From Cyclobacteriaceae bacterium (GTDB lineage Bacteria; Bacteroidota; Bacteroidia; Cytophagales; Cyclobacteriaceae), in NCBI GenBank assembly GCA_026994125.1, contig JALWRJ010000440.1, forward strand, positions 1-13,160: DNA of 13,160 nucleotides, written 5' to 3'. The notes beneath the pieces were generated by a model that was not told the origin of the DNA, searched no databases, and saw only the letters and a list, made by a program, of their open reading frames with translations. The position numbers were made by a program, and so were the translations under genes. Below, one piece after another: positions 1 to 7,079 of this stretch. Position 1 is the stretch's first letter; each line of letters begins with the position of its first letter.

Positions 1-305
1 GGCTGTAATTCTATTTTTAGTACATTTTCCTTTTCTTCGGGTTTAACATCGGGGCAATATTCAAGGCTATTGATTTGATTGATATGTTCTATTATTCCTT
101 CCGAAAAGAGGAACCCAACTGCAAGTTCTTTATCATGGCCCGGAGTGCGCATAGTTACCGATACATTTAGTTGTTCGCGTTGCTGGGTAGGCCCATAGCC
201 TAATCGTAGTTCCAGGGGCTCTTCTATGGCCACCAGGTCGGGGTATTGCTCCCGCCCTGATGTGCCCATTTTAGTGATTTTTACTGATGCAACGGGAGTA
301 CCCAT
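1..305 (-). CDS. fdhD: Formate dehydrogenase accessory sulfurtransferase FdhD (N-terminal 101 residues, cut by window edge)
   Basis: FdhD transfers sulfur from a cysteine desulfurase to the molybdenum/tungsten cofactor of formate dehydrogenase, a step needed for enzyme activity in the cytoplasm. Reading leftward from the ATG at 305-303, the visible part contains the family hallmarks: an EEPLELRL strand near residue 28 and the block TPGHDKELAVGFLFSEGII near residues 54-72. The catalytic cysteine loop lies beyond the left edge and cannot be checked. The start codon shares its A with the stop codon of the upstream ligase gene (TAATG), so the two genes are probably translationally coupled in one mRNA. 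Family assignment is from recognised motifs; joint function with fhs in formate metabolism is inference. Confidence 0.9.
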   Translation of the reverse strand, partial: MGTPVASVKITKMGTSGREQYPDLVAIEEPLELRLGYGPTQQREQLNVSVTMRTPGHDKELAVGFLFSEGIIEHINQINSLEYCPDVKPEEKENVLKIELQ

Positions 306-1981
306 TACGAAAGGCCTGTAATGTTTCCTTCTTTGTCAATATCTATTCCTTCGGCAGCCGGAACGGCTGGTAAACCGGGCATACGCAACATGCTACCGGT
401 AATAGGAATAACAAAGCCTGCTCCGGCAGCAATCTCAAACTCTCGTACGGTAAGCTTAAATCCTTCGGGGCGCCCAAGTAGCTTGGTGTTATCCGATAAC
501 GAATTTTGAGTTTTTGCTACACAAATGGGTAGGTTTTCGAGGCCCAGCTTTTTAATAATTTTAAGGCCGGCTTTGGCTTTGGGATTAAATACCACCGAAC
601 CGGCTCCATAAATTTTCTTTGCCACTTTTTCAACTTTTTCTTCTATGGAGTCGTTCCAATTATAAATAGGGTTGTAGGTACCACTGGCGGCTTCGGCTGC
701 TTTTACTACCTCGGCTGCCAGTTCTTTGGTGCCATCGCCTCCAAACTCCCAACCTTCGCAAAGAGCTACCCGAACCCCCAGGTTTTCGCAGGCTTGGGTA
801 ATGGTATCGAGTTCTTCCTGGCTGTCGGTTACAAATTTATTAATGGCTACTACCGGAGCCAGTCCAAACTGTTGAATGTTTTCGATGTGTTTTTCCAGGT
901 TGCCTAAGCCGTTTTTGAGGGCTTCTACATTGGGTTGGGTTAGTTCGTTTCGTTCCTGGCCACCATGGTATTTAAGGGCTCTAACGGTGGCCACCAGTAC
1001 TACGGCTTTTGGCGAAATACCTGCATAGCCGCACTTGATATCCAGGAATTTTTCGGCTCCTAAATCGGCTCCAAAACCGGCTTCGGTTACCACATAGTCG
1101 CTTAACGACATGCCCATTTTAGTGGCAATAACCGAGTTAGTGCCCTGTGCAATATTGGCAAAAGGCCCTCCATGAATAATGGCCGGATTGCCTTCCAGGG
1201 TTTGTACTAAATTAGGTTTAATGGCTTCTTTTAGTAAGGCAGCCATGGCGCCATTTGCTTTTATATCGCGCGCATATACAGGCTTTCCGTCAAAGGTGTC
1301 GCCCACATAAATGTTACCCATTTTTTCTTTTAAATCTTCCAGGTCGTTGGCCAGGCATAGGATGGCCATAATTTCGGAGGCTGCGGTAATGTTAAAGCCG
1401 GCTTCGCGTAAAAAACCTCCTGTTTTACCTCCCAGCCCCGATACAATCTGGCGTAAGGCACGGTCGTTCATGTCCATTACACGTTTCCAACTCACGGTTC
1501 GCGGGTCAATACCCAGGCTGTGTTTCGGGTTTTGAATGTTGTTGTCTATTAAAGCAGCCAGCAGGTTATTAGCTTTTTCGATGGCAGCAAAATCACCGGT
1601 AAAATGAAGATTGATGTCTTCCATGGGCACTACTTGCGAATAACCCCCTCCGGCAGCTCCGCCTTTCATTCCAAAAACAGGGCCAAGCGAGGGTTCACGA
1701 AGTACGGCAGTGGCTTTTTTGCCAATTTTATTCAGGCCTTCCACCAGCCCAATCGAGGTGGTTGTTTTGCCCTCGCCCGATGGTGTGGGTGTAATGGCCG
1801 TTACCAAAATCATGTTCGATTGTGCTACTTTTTGTTCATCAATTAAGCTGAGAGGCAGCTTGGCTTTATATTTTCCGTAATGTTCCAGTTGATTATCGGG
1901 TACATTAAGTTTGGCAGCTATCTGGTTAATATGCTGTAGTTTTGCTTCTTGGGCAATTTCCAAGTCGGATTTAACGCTCAT
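305..1981 (-). CDS. fhs: Formate-tetrahydrofolate ligase (10-formyl-THF synthetase)
   Basis: This cytoplasmic enzyme makes 10-formyltetrahydrofolate from formate, tetrahydrofolate and ATP, feeding one-carbon units into purine, formyl-Met and Wood-Ljungdahl-type reactions. The 558-residue product is full length for the monofunctional bacterial family. The P-loop TPSGEGKT is at residues 66-73, followed by the family signature REPSLGPVFGMKGGAAGGG at 95-113 and the EDINLHFTGD block at 121-130. The ATG at 1981 gives the usual N-terminus and is preceded by an A-rich leader rather than a Shine-Dalgarno site, as is normal in Bacteroidota. It is the first gene of a leftward pair with fdhD, which it overlaps by one base. 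The pairing suggests formate uptake into folate or reversible formate oxidation; the direction cannot be read from sequence. Confidence 0.97.
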   Translation of the reverse strand: MSVKSDLEIAQEAKLQHINQIAAKLNVPDNQLEHYGKYKAKLPLSLIDEQKVAQSNMILVTAITPTPSGEGKTTTSIGLVEGLNKIGKKATAVLREPSLGPVFGMKGGAAGGGYSQVVPMEDINLHFTGDFAAIEKANNLLAALIDNNIQNPKHSLGIDPRTVSWKRVMDMNDRALRQIVSGLGGKTGGFLREAGFNITAASEIMAILCLANDLEDLKEKMGNIYVGDTFDGKPVYARDIKANGAMAALLKEAIKPNLVQTLEGNPAIIHGGPFANIAQGTNSVIATKMGMSLSDYVVTEAGFGADLGAEKFLDIKCGYAGISPKAVVLVATVRALKYHGGQERNELTQPNVEALKNGLGNLEKHIENIQQFGLAPVVAINKFVTDSQEELDTITQACENLGVRVALCEGWEFGGDGTKELAAEVVKAAEAASGTYNPIYNWNDSIEEKVEKVAKKIYGAGSVVFNPKAKAGLKIIKKLGLENLPICVAKTQNSLSDNTKLLGRPEGFKLTVREFEIAAGAGFVIPITGSMLRMPGLPAVPAAEGIDIDKEGNITGLS

Positions 1982-2010
1982 TTTTTATTTTTTTATACGT
2001 GGTTAATAGG

Positions 2011-2025
2011 CCTAACAAGGTTAGG
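2011..2025. promoter_or_regulatory. Perfect 6-bp inverted repeat in the fhs/trmN6 divergent region
   Basis: CCTAAC-AAG-GTTAGG is a perfect inverted repeat in the 88-bp gap between the divergent fhs and trmN6 genes. Read toward fhs it contains TAACCTTG, one mismatch from the Bacteroidota -7 box TAnnTTTG, about 35 bases before the fhs start codon. No good -33 element is seen at the expected spacing. It may be an operator over the fhs promoter or a short leader hairpin; this is inference. Confidence 0.35.
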
Positions 2026-2069
2026 ATACAGTTGCAATTTTAGTGAATTGAGAGGAAAGATGATTGAAA

Positions 2070-2795
2070 ATGAAGCAATATAAACCGTTTAGTTTTAAAC
2101 AATTTAAGGTAAGGCAAAACAGGGCTGCTATGAAGGTAGGTACAGATAGCGTTTTGCTGGGTGCCTGGGCGCACATAAAGCCTGGTGATAAAGGGTTGGA
2201 TATTGGAACCGGTACAGGAATTTTAAGTTTAATGTTAGCGCAAAAGGTAAATGGAAACTGCCAACTAGATGCCCTGGAAAAAGACCCAGCCGCAGTATTG
2301 GATGCGATCGAAAATTTTGAAGAGTCGCCCTGGCCTTCTTGTTTTTCTTTGTTTGAAACACCCATACAGCAATTCACACCCGGTTCGTATTACGATGTAA
2401 TTATTAGCAACCCGCCATTTTTTGATGGATTGCCTCCTCCAAACCAGCACCGAACACTAGCTCGTAATACAAGTAAGAGTTTTTCACTGCCTTTGTTGCT
2501 ACAATTTAGTAGTAAATGGTTAGCGACTGGCGGTAACCTTTACCTGGTGTTACCATTTTTTCAACTCGAAACCTTACAAGCAGAGGCACAAAGGGTGGGC
2601 TTGCAAATGGTTAAGCAATTAATAATAAAACCCAAACAAGCTAAGTTGCCCAATCGGGTACTCGTATGTTTGCAAAGGCGAGCGGCTCATTTACAAAGTG
2701 TACAAACCGAAGAGCTGATTGTAAGAGATGATTTTGGAAATTATACCCAGGCACATCAACTACTTACTCGGGCTTATTACTTAAATGCGAAGTAA
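2070..2795 (+). CDS. trmN6: tRNA1(Val) (adenine37-N6)-methyltransferase, TrmN6/YfiC family
   Basis: The product methylates N6 of A37 next to the anticodon of tRNA1(Val), using S-adenosylmethionine. It carries the family N-terminus FKQFKVRQNRAAMKVGTDSV (residues 10-29), the SAM-binding motif LDIGTGTGIL at 43-52, and the N6-adenine catalytic motif NPPF at 114-117. Its 241 residues are close to E. coli YfiC. I chose ATG at 2070; a TTG two codons earlier (2064) is also in frame, and AGAGGAAAG at 2051-2059 could serve either. The gene stands alone, divergent from fhs. It is housekeeping, and the identification is strong from motif order. Confidence 0.93.
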   Translation: MKQYKPFSFKQFKVRQNRAAMKVGTDSVLLGAWAHIKPGDKGLDIGTGTGILSLMLAQKVNGNCQLDALEKDPAAVLDAIENFEESPWPSCFSLFETPIQQFTPGSYYDVIISNPPFFDGLPPPNQHRTLARNTSKSFSLPLLLQFSSKWLATGGNLYLVLPFFQLETLQAEAQRVGLQMVKQLIIKPKQAKLPNRVLVCLQRRAAHLQSVQTEELIVRDDFGNYTQAHQLLTRAYYLNAK

Positions 2796-3083
2796 GTGCC
2801 TGTAACCACAAGAGAATGTTGAGTGCGATAGCAATTGGTATTGGGTAGCCTGCTGGTATATTTTGGAAGTTGTATATATGTATATAAAAGGATACATTAA
2901 TTTTGAATAAATATGCAATTGTGTTGCTTAAAGTAAACGTATAATCTATAATAAATCAGATTGTTATGAATAAAAAAACTGATTAAAATAATAATATATG
3001 TAAATGTAACTTTATGTATCCGAAAATTTATGATATATTTAATGTTTGGAGGCTTAACAACGTACTACACTTGTTTTTAGCCC
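2796..3083. other. AT-rich intergenic region upstream of the glpX promoter
   Basis: No open frame of note lies in this gap, which with the promoter spans 331 bases. It holds a tandem 8-mer (TGTATATA twice, 2871-2886), an inverted pair GGATACAT (2890-2897) and ATGTATCC (3014-3021), and AATCAG (2954-2959) with CTGATT (2979-2984). The near-palindrome at 3024-3040 is listed separately. Such a long AT-rich lead before a -24/-12 promoter is where enhancer-binding activators and DNA-bending proteins usually act. No clear terminator for trmN6 is seen; a 6-bp hairpin (2777-2782 with 2790-2795) covers its stop codon but has no T-run. Confidence 0.4.
3024..3040. promoter_or_regulatory. Candidate upstream activator site for the glpX promoter
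   Basis: AAATTTATGATATATTT is a 17-base near-palindrome with one mismatched pair, centred at 3032. It lies about 79 bases before the predicted transcription start of glpX. Fis-type helix-turn-helix dimers of sigma-54 activators bind such dyads roughly 80-150 bases upstream. In an AT-rich region palindromes also arise by chance, so this is a weak call. Confidence 0.25.
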
Positions 3084-3100
3084 TTGGCATATATATTGCC
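3084..3100 (+). promoter_or_regulatory. Sigma-54 (-24/-12) promoter of glpX
   Basis: TTGGCATATATATTGCC fits the RpoN consensus TTGGCACRNNNNTTGCW. GG at 3086-3087 and GC at 3098-3099 are exactly 12 bases apart, TTGGCA and TTGC are intact, and only the C before the R and the final W differ. The predicted start of transcription is near 3111, leaving a 16-base leader before the glpX ATG at 3127. The gene following glpX encodes a sigma-54 activator, which strengthens the call. A sigma-A type reading (TTG at 3071, TATATTGC at 3092) is possible but a poorer match. Confidence 0.7.
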
Positions 3101-3126
3101 TCCCGTATTTTTTAAATTTACTGAAT

Positions 3127-4149
3127 ATGGAAAAACAACAGAGAACACCCGACCGTAACCTGGCCATGGAATTAGTACGGGTAACGGAGGCAGCAGCTAT
3201 TTCAGCGGCTCGTTATATGGGCACAGGCAATAAAGAAATTGGTGATCAGGCAGCCGTAGATGCTATGCGGGCGGTACTTGATACAGTTGATATTGAAGGT
3301 ACGGTTATTATTGGAGAGGGCGAAAAAGACGAAGCACCCATGCTGTTTAATGGCGAAAAAGTGGGTAATGGGCATGGCCCGGCTATGGACATAGCTGTTG
3401 ACCCCGTGGAAGGCACTCGTTTGCTGGCCAATGGTACGCCCAATTCTATTGCAGTAATTGCCGCCTCGGCCAAAGGCAGTATGTGGGTGCCCGAGGATTC
3501 GTTGTATATGCAAAAAATTGTGGTGGAAGAACGAGCCAAAGAAGTTATTGATATTAATGCAAGCCCGGCCAAAAACCTATCGCAAATAGCTAAGTCACTC
3601 GACCGAAATGTAAGTGAACTAACCGTTTTTGTATTAGATAAACCCAGGCACCAAAATTTAATTAAAGAAATTAGGGAGGCAGGGGCTCGGATTACCTTAC
3701 ATACCGATGGAGACGTGATGGGAGCCTTAATGGCGGCTATTCCCGGAACCGGAGTAGATGTATTGATGGGAACCGGAGGCACACCCGAAGGAGTAATAGC
3801 AGCAGCCGCTGTTAAAGCCTTACGTGGAGGTATGCAGGGTAAACGCGACCCGCAACTAGACTATGAAAAAGAGGAGCTTGCCAAAAAAGGTGTTGACTTA
3901 GCCCAGGTACTGCATATAGATGACTTAATTAGAGCCGATGATGCTTTTTTTGCCGCTACCGGAATTACCGAAGGCTCGTTTTTAAAAGGCGTGCACTTTG
4001 ATAAAATAAAAGGCGTAACTACGCATAGCATAGTTATCCGTGCGTTATCTGGTTCAATACGTTTAATCGAAGGTAGCCATGCACTAAAACGTAACCTTGA
4101 GTTTGGAGCGAAAGGCCTACAACAAGCCGTAAAAATGGCGAGTATGTAA
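3127..4149 (+). CDS. glpX: Fructose-1,6-bisphosphatase class II (GlpX)
   Basis: GlpX hydrolyses fructose-1,6-bisphosphate to fructose-6-phosphate, the committed step of gluconeogenesis, in a Mn/Mg-dependent cytoplasmic reaction. The 340-residue product has the class II signature IIGEGEKDEAPML at 61-73, the metal-binding DPVEGT at 92-97 and the GTGGTPEGVIAAAAVKALRG block at 216-235 with Glu221. Asp40, Glu64, Asp92, Glu95 and Glu221 are candidate metal and phosphate ligands by analogy to E. coli GlpX. Length is slightly above the usual 320-336. It follows a sigma-54-type promoter and lies 39 bases before a sigma-54 activator gene, so regulated gluconeogenesis is likely. Some class II enzymes also accept sedoheptulose-1,7-bisphosphate; this cannot be judged here. 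Confidence 0.96.
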   Translation: MEKQQRTPDRNLAMELVRVTEAAAISAARYMGTGNKEIGDQAAVDAMRAVLDTVDIEGTVIIGEGEKDEAPMLFNGEKVGNGHGPAMDIAVDPVEGTRLLANGTPNSIAVIAASAKGSMWVPEDSLYMQKIVVEERAKEVIDINASPAKNLSQIAKSLDRNVSELTVFVLDKPRHQNLIKEIREAGARITLHTDGDVMGALMAAIPGTGVDVLMGTGGTPEGVIAAAAVKALRGGMQGKRDPQLDYEKEELAKKGVDLAQVLHIDDLIRADDAFFAATGITEGSFLKGVHFDKIKGVTTHSIVIRALSGSIRLIEGSHALKRNLEFGAKGLQQAVKMASM

Positions 4150-4188
4150 CGGCCTTGTATTGTAAAGTGAGCAATGTATTTTTAGACT

Positions 4189-5565
4189 ATGGAAAAAATT
4201 AATGCAGCATCGTTTGTAAAAATTTTGATAATAGGTGCCGGCAACGGAGGAACTGCATTGCTCCAACAACTACATAACGATCCAAGCACACAAATTTTAG
4301 GTATTGCCGATGCTAATTTGGAGAGCCGGGGTATTCGGTTGGCCATGGATTTGGGTATTCCGTTTTCATCCGATTTTATACAGCTGATACAGCAACATCA
4401 AAACGAAATTGATATTATTATAGATGTTACGGGTAACCCACGTGTACAAACACAGCTCTCGGCTTTAAAACCCGAGCATAGCCGGCTTATTGTGGGTATT
4501 GCAGCAAAGTTTATTTGGGAATTGCTGGAATCGAGAGATAATAATAAAAAGTTGCAGCAGCGGTTTGAGTATTTAAAAAGCCAGGTAGAAGGCCGGGAGC
4601 GAGACCCGGTTATTTTTGGCTCGAACCCCTTGATGCAGGAAATTGAAAAAATGGTGCAGCAGGTGGCTCCTACACCCTCTACGGTACTCATAAATGGCGA
4701 AACCGGAACCGGTAAAGAAATGATAGCGCAATCGATACATGCGCAAAGTCAGCTAAGCAACAAGCCTTTTTTAAAAGTTAACTGCACTGCTTTTTCGGCC
4801 GAGCTCCTGGATAGCGAACTTTTTGGCCATGTGAAAGGTGCTTTTACCGGGGCTGTAGCCGATAAGCCGGGCATATTAGAAAAAGCCGATAATGGTACCT
4901 TGTTTTTAGATGAAATAGGTGATGTGCCAATGGAAATGCAGGTTAAGCTATTGCGCTACCTGCAATTTGGCGAAATACGACCTGTGGGTGCCACCGAAAC
5001 CAAGCTGGTAAATACACGCATTATTACTGCTACCAACCGTAACCTTACCGAACTAATTAGCCAGGGTAAATTTCGCGAAGATTTATACTACCGGCTTAAT
5101 ACATTTACCATAGAGCTGCCTCCTTTGCGTAGCCGTAAAGAAGATATTCCGCTTTTTGCTTATCATTTTTTAAAGAAAGCTGTGCTTAAAATAAATAAAA
5201 TTGTAAATGTAATTGCTCCTAAAGCCCTGGAGCATTTAAGCGAATATACCTGGCCGGGCAATTTACGTGAGTTGCAAAGTGTAATTGAGCGAGCCGTAAT
5301 TCTTACTACTTCCAAGCAAATTGATAAGGAGCATCTTCCTTTATCTATACAATCGGTGGCTCCGGGCTTCGATTTTAACAGTAGTTTAAAAGTGGCTAAA
5401 GTAAAGGCCTTGGAAGTGTTTGAGCGCCAGGCTATACAGCATTACCTTACAAAATCAAAAGGAAATATTTCGTTGGCTTGTGCCTATGCTAAGGTGTCGC
5501 GAAGAACTTTTTATAAGCTACTAAACAAAACCAATATTGATGCCCGTAAGTTTAAGAAAAAATAA
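4189..5565 (+). CDS. Sigma-54 activator (AAA+/Fis) with N-terminal Rossmann-like sensor domain
   Basis: This 458-residue enhancer-binding protein has three parts. Residues 11-112 look like a NAD(P)-binding Rossmann half: [15 protein letters not shown] with GxGxxG, an acidic residue after strand two (IADAN, 39-43), and IIIDVTGNP at 76-84. After a helical, coiled-coil-like linker (113-140) comes the sigma-54 AAA+ domain: Walker A GETGTGKE 170-177, the sigma-contacting GAFTGA 217-222, Walker [11 protein letters not shown] 236-245, and WPGNLREL 355-362. A Fis-type helix-turn-helix covers about 424-448. All residues needed for ATPase and sigma-54 contact are present, so it should be active. There is no phosphoacceptor receiver domain; the Rossmann domain probably senses a dinucleotide or metabolite. 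Position 39 bases after glpX, behind a -24/-12 promoter, suggests local control. Confidence 0.92.
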   Translation: MEKINAASFVKILIIGAGNGGTALLQQLHNDPSTQILGIADANLESRGIRLAMDLGIPFSSDFIQLIQQHQNEIDIIIDVTGNPRVQTQLSALKPEHSRLIVGIAAKFIWELLESRDNNKKLQQRFEYLKSQVEGRERDPVIFGSNPLMQEIEKMVQQVAPTPSTVLINGETGTGKEMIAQSIHAQSQLSNKPFLKVNCTAFSAELLDSELFGHVKGAFTGAVADKPGILEKADNGTLFLDEIGDVPMEMQVKLLRYLQFGEIRPVGATETKLVNTRIITATNRNLTELISQGKFREDLYYRLNTFTIELPPLRSRKEDIPLFAYHFLKKAVLKINKIVNVIAPKALEHLSEYTWPGNLRELQSVIERAVILTTSKQIDKEHLPLSIQSVAPGFDFNSSLKVAKVKALEVFERQAIQHYLTKSKGNISLACAYAKVSRRTFYKLLNKTNIDARKFKKK

Positions 5566-5617
5566 GTGTACTACGTTGCCTGGTTTTCTTAGAATTGTAC
5601 TCTGCTAATGAATAATC

Positions 5618-5655
5618 CTATTTTAGCTATAAGTAGCACTAAATCAGTAAAATAG
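5618..5655. repeat. 8-bp inverted repeat downstream of the sigma-54 activator gene
   Basis: CTATTTTA (5618-5625) and TAAAATAG (5648-5655) pair perfectly, and the 22-base loop itself holds a small hairpin GCTA/TAGC (5626-5629 with 5634-5637). There is no T-run after it, so intrinsic termination is uncertain. It lies between the activator gene and the ArsC-like gene and may limit read-through or bind a regulator. Confidence 0.3.
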
Positions 5656-5674
5656 AGGTGCGAGAAGCTAGGTA

Positions 5675-5708
5675 TTGTTATAGATATTTAGTATATTCCG
5701 TACTTTAA
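5675..5708 (+). promoter_or_regulatory. Possible Bacteroidota-type promoter of the ArsC-like gene
   Basis: TTG at 5675-5677 and TACTTTAA at 5701-5708 (six of eight positions of TAnnTTTG) are separated by 23 bases. This would start transcription near 5715, about 18 bases before the ATG at 5733. The match is imperfect, so confidence is low. Confidence 0.3.
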
Positions 5709-5732
5709 TTCCTAACTAAAACAAATACAGCT

Positions 5733-6140
5733 ATGAAATTTCACCCTAACGAACTTACCTTATTATTAGATCCGTCATCTTCAACAGGCCGAAAACTTAG
5801 GGCTTTTGCACATTCTATTTGCAGCAATATTAATGAAATTGATTACACTACTACCCGGCTAACTACTACGGTATGGAAAGAGGTGGTTACCCTGTTGGGT
5901 AACCACCCTGAGGAATTAATTGATAAAGATCACCCGTTAATAAAAGATCAGGTAAAAGAAAACAATTATACCATGCATGGGTGGTTAAACGTGTTGCTTA
6001 ACAGTCCGCAGGTGCTTAAAGGGCCCATTGCCATCCGTAAAAACAAAGCTATTTTATGCACCAACCCCAACGATATTTTAAAGCTGGGGATAAGCTCTAA
6101 TATACCTACCAAGCCATTGCCTCATTTACGGGCTCGTTAA
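5733..6140 (+). CDS. ArsC/Spx-fold protein lacking the catalytic cysteine
   Basis: The 135-residue product resembles the ArsC/YffB/Spx thioredoxin-fold family. The C-terminal half, LLNSPQVLKGPIAIRKNKAILCTNP (in two pieces, residues about 87-111), parallels the ArsC block in which a short helix is followed by a KRPI loop and a beta hairpin. At the N-terminus, LLLDPSSSTGRK (10-21) aligns with the active-site loop NPxCxxSR, but the cysteine position is Ser16 and the Arg of KRPI is Gly. It should therefore not be an arsenate reductase and may act as a binding or regulatory protein, as Spx does. It converges on the next gene with a four-base overlap. Family assignment is by pattern recognition without alignment. 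Confidence 0.65.
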   Translation: MKFHPNELTLLLDPSSSTGRKLRAFAHSICSNINEIDYTTTRLTTTVWKEVVTLLGNHPEELIDKDHPLIKDQVKENNYTMHGWLNVLLNSPQVLKGPIAIRKNKAILCTNPNDILKLGISSNIPTKPLPHLRAR

Positions 6141-6964
6141 TTTACCAGTTTTATAAAGGCAGGGTGTATATCAATTTTCTTTTGTTTATACAAACTGCCA
6201 ATGGCTTTTTTAAAGGCTTTTTTACTTAGGCCAAAAGTAGATTTAATTACTTGCGGGTCCGATTTATCTGATACAGGTAATTGGCCGTTGTTTTGTTGTA
6301 GTAGTGTCAATATTTTATCGGCATCGTTCTGCTGCGTAGCAGCTCCGGGGTTGCGCAACGAAACATCCAGTTTGCCGTCTTCGCGTACTTTGCGTACAAA
6401 GCAATTGAGTAAATCGCCTTGCTCCACAGGCTCAAATACCTCGTTGGCATACAGCATACCCCAATACTTATCGTTTACCAGGAGTTTAAAACCCAAATCG
6501 GTTTGGCTTACTACCCAGGCTTTTACTTCGGTTCCTCGTTCAAATTGAGCATCATCGTAAATAAAAGCGCTTAGTTTTGCCACCCCTATAATACGGTTGG
6601 TAAGGTGGTCTAACACTACTTTAACAACATATTTACCACCAATTTGCATGTTGTTTTGCATTTCGCGCTTAGGTACCAGTAGGTGCTTTTCGAGGCCCCA
6701 GTCCAAAAACGCCCCAAACGGAGCTACATCCACTACCTCCATAGCAGCAAACTGCCCAACCTGTGCCAGGGGTTTCAAGGTAGTAGCTACCAGGCGGTCT
6801 TCTGAATCTTTGTACACAAACACTTCCAATTCATCGCCTGTTTTACTGTGTTCAGGAACATACTTATTGGGCAGTAGCACTTCGGTATCGTTAAAGGCCA
6901 GGTAAGCACCGGGAGGGGCAAAACGATTGATGGGTAGTGTATTTATTTTTCCGAAATCGGCCAT
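6137..6964 (-). CDS. cvfB: S1-domain RNA-binding protein, CvfB/YitL family
   Basis: CvfB-type proteins are cytoplasmic RNA-binding proteins with tandem S1-like modules and a C-terminal winged helix, linked in Staphylococcus to virulence-gene regulation. The 275-residue product shows a first S1-like barrel (about 5-64, with FAPPGAYLA), a central canonical S1 (about 67-134, VVDVAPFGAFLDWGLEKHLLVP), a third (about 145-205) and a winged-helix end (about 215-275, FGLSKKAFKKAIGSLYKQKKI). I start at the ATG at 6964 (MADFGK, the family's usual beginning). The longer frame to a TTG at 7003 overlaps the predicted promoter -7 box and is unlikely. Its end overlaps the convergent ArsC-like gene. The role in Bacteroidota is not established. 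Confidence 0.88.
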   Translation of the reverse strand: MADFGKINTLPINRFAPPGAYLAFNDTEVLLPNKYVPEHSKTGDELEVFVYKDSEDRLVATTLKPLAQVGQFAAMEVVDVAPFGAFLDWGLEKHLLVPKREMQNNMQIGGKYVVKVVLDHLTNRIIGVAKLSAFIYDDAQFERGTEVKAWVVSQTDLGFKLLVNDKYWGMLYANEVFEPVEQGDLLNCFVRKVREDGKLDVSLRNPGAATQQNDADKILTLLQQNNGQLPVSDKSDPQVIKSTFGLSKKAFKKAIGSLYKQKKIDIHPAFIKLVN

Positions 6965-7000
6965 GGGAATTAATTTTGAAAGGCTGCAAAAATATTTTAG

Positions 7001-7008
7001 CAAAAGTA
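7001..7008 (-). promoter_or_regulatory. -7 box of the cvfB promoter
   Basis: Read leftward, these bases are TACTTTTG, a perfect match to the Bacteroidota -7 motif TAnnTTTG. Transcription would begin near 6994, about 30 bases before the ATG at 6964. No convincing -33 TTG is seen. The box covers the TTG at 7003, which argues against that longer start. Confidence 0.5.
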
Positions 7009-7028
7009 CCGTAATAAATGCAATACCG

Positions 7029-7060
7029 TTGAGTGCATTCGAATTGCTTTGCTAATTTTG
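7029..7060 (+). promoter_or_regulatory. Bacteroidota-type promoter of the deoxynucleoside kinase gene
   Basis: TTG at 7029-7031 is followed after 21 bases by TAATTTTG at 7053-7060, a perfect TAnnTTTG. Transcription would start near 7067, giving a leader of about 13 bases before the ATG at 7080. Spacing and both elements agree with the Bacteroidota housekeeping sigma factor. Confidence 0.65.
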
Positions 7061-7079
7061 AGAAATTTTTTTAACGAAT

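Noticed and set aside
2021..2377. 118-codon open frame on the minus strand over the 5' part of trmN6
   Set aside because: It is antisense to trmN6, whose SAM and early family motifs lie here, and crosses the divergent promoter region.
2871..2886. CRISPR or other repeat array seeded by the tandem TGTATATA
   Set aside because: There are only two contiguous 8-base copies, no spacers and no further units.
3246..3782. 178-codon open frame on the minus strand inside glpX
   Set aside because: It is fully antisense to a strongly identified gene, has a Ser/Ile/Thr-rich composition typical of shadow frames, and no recognisable domain.
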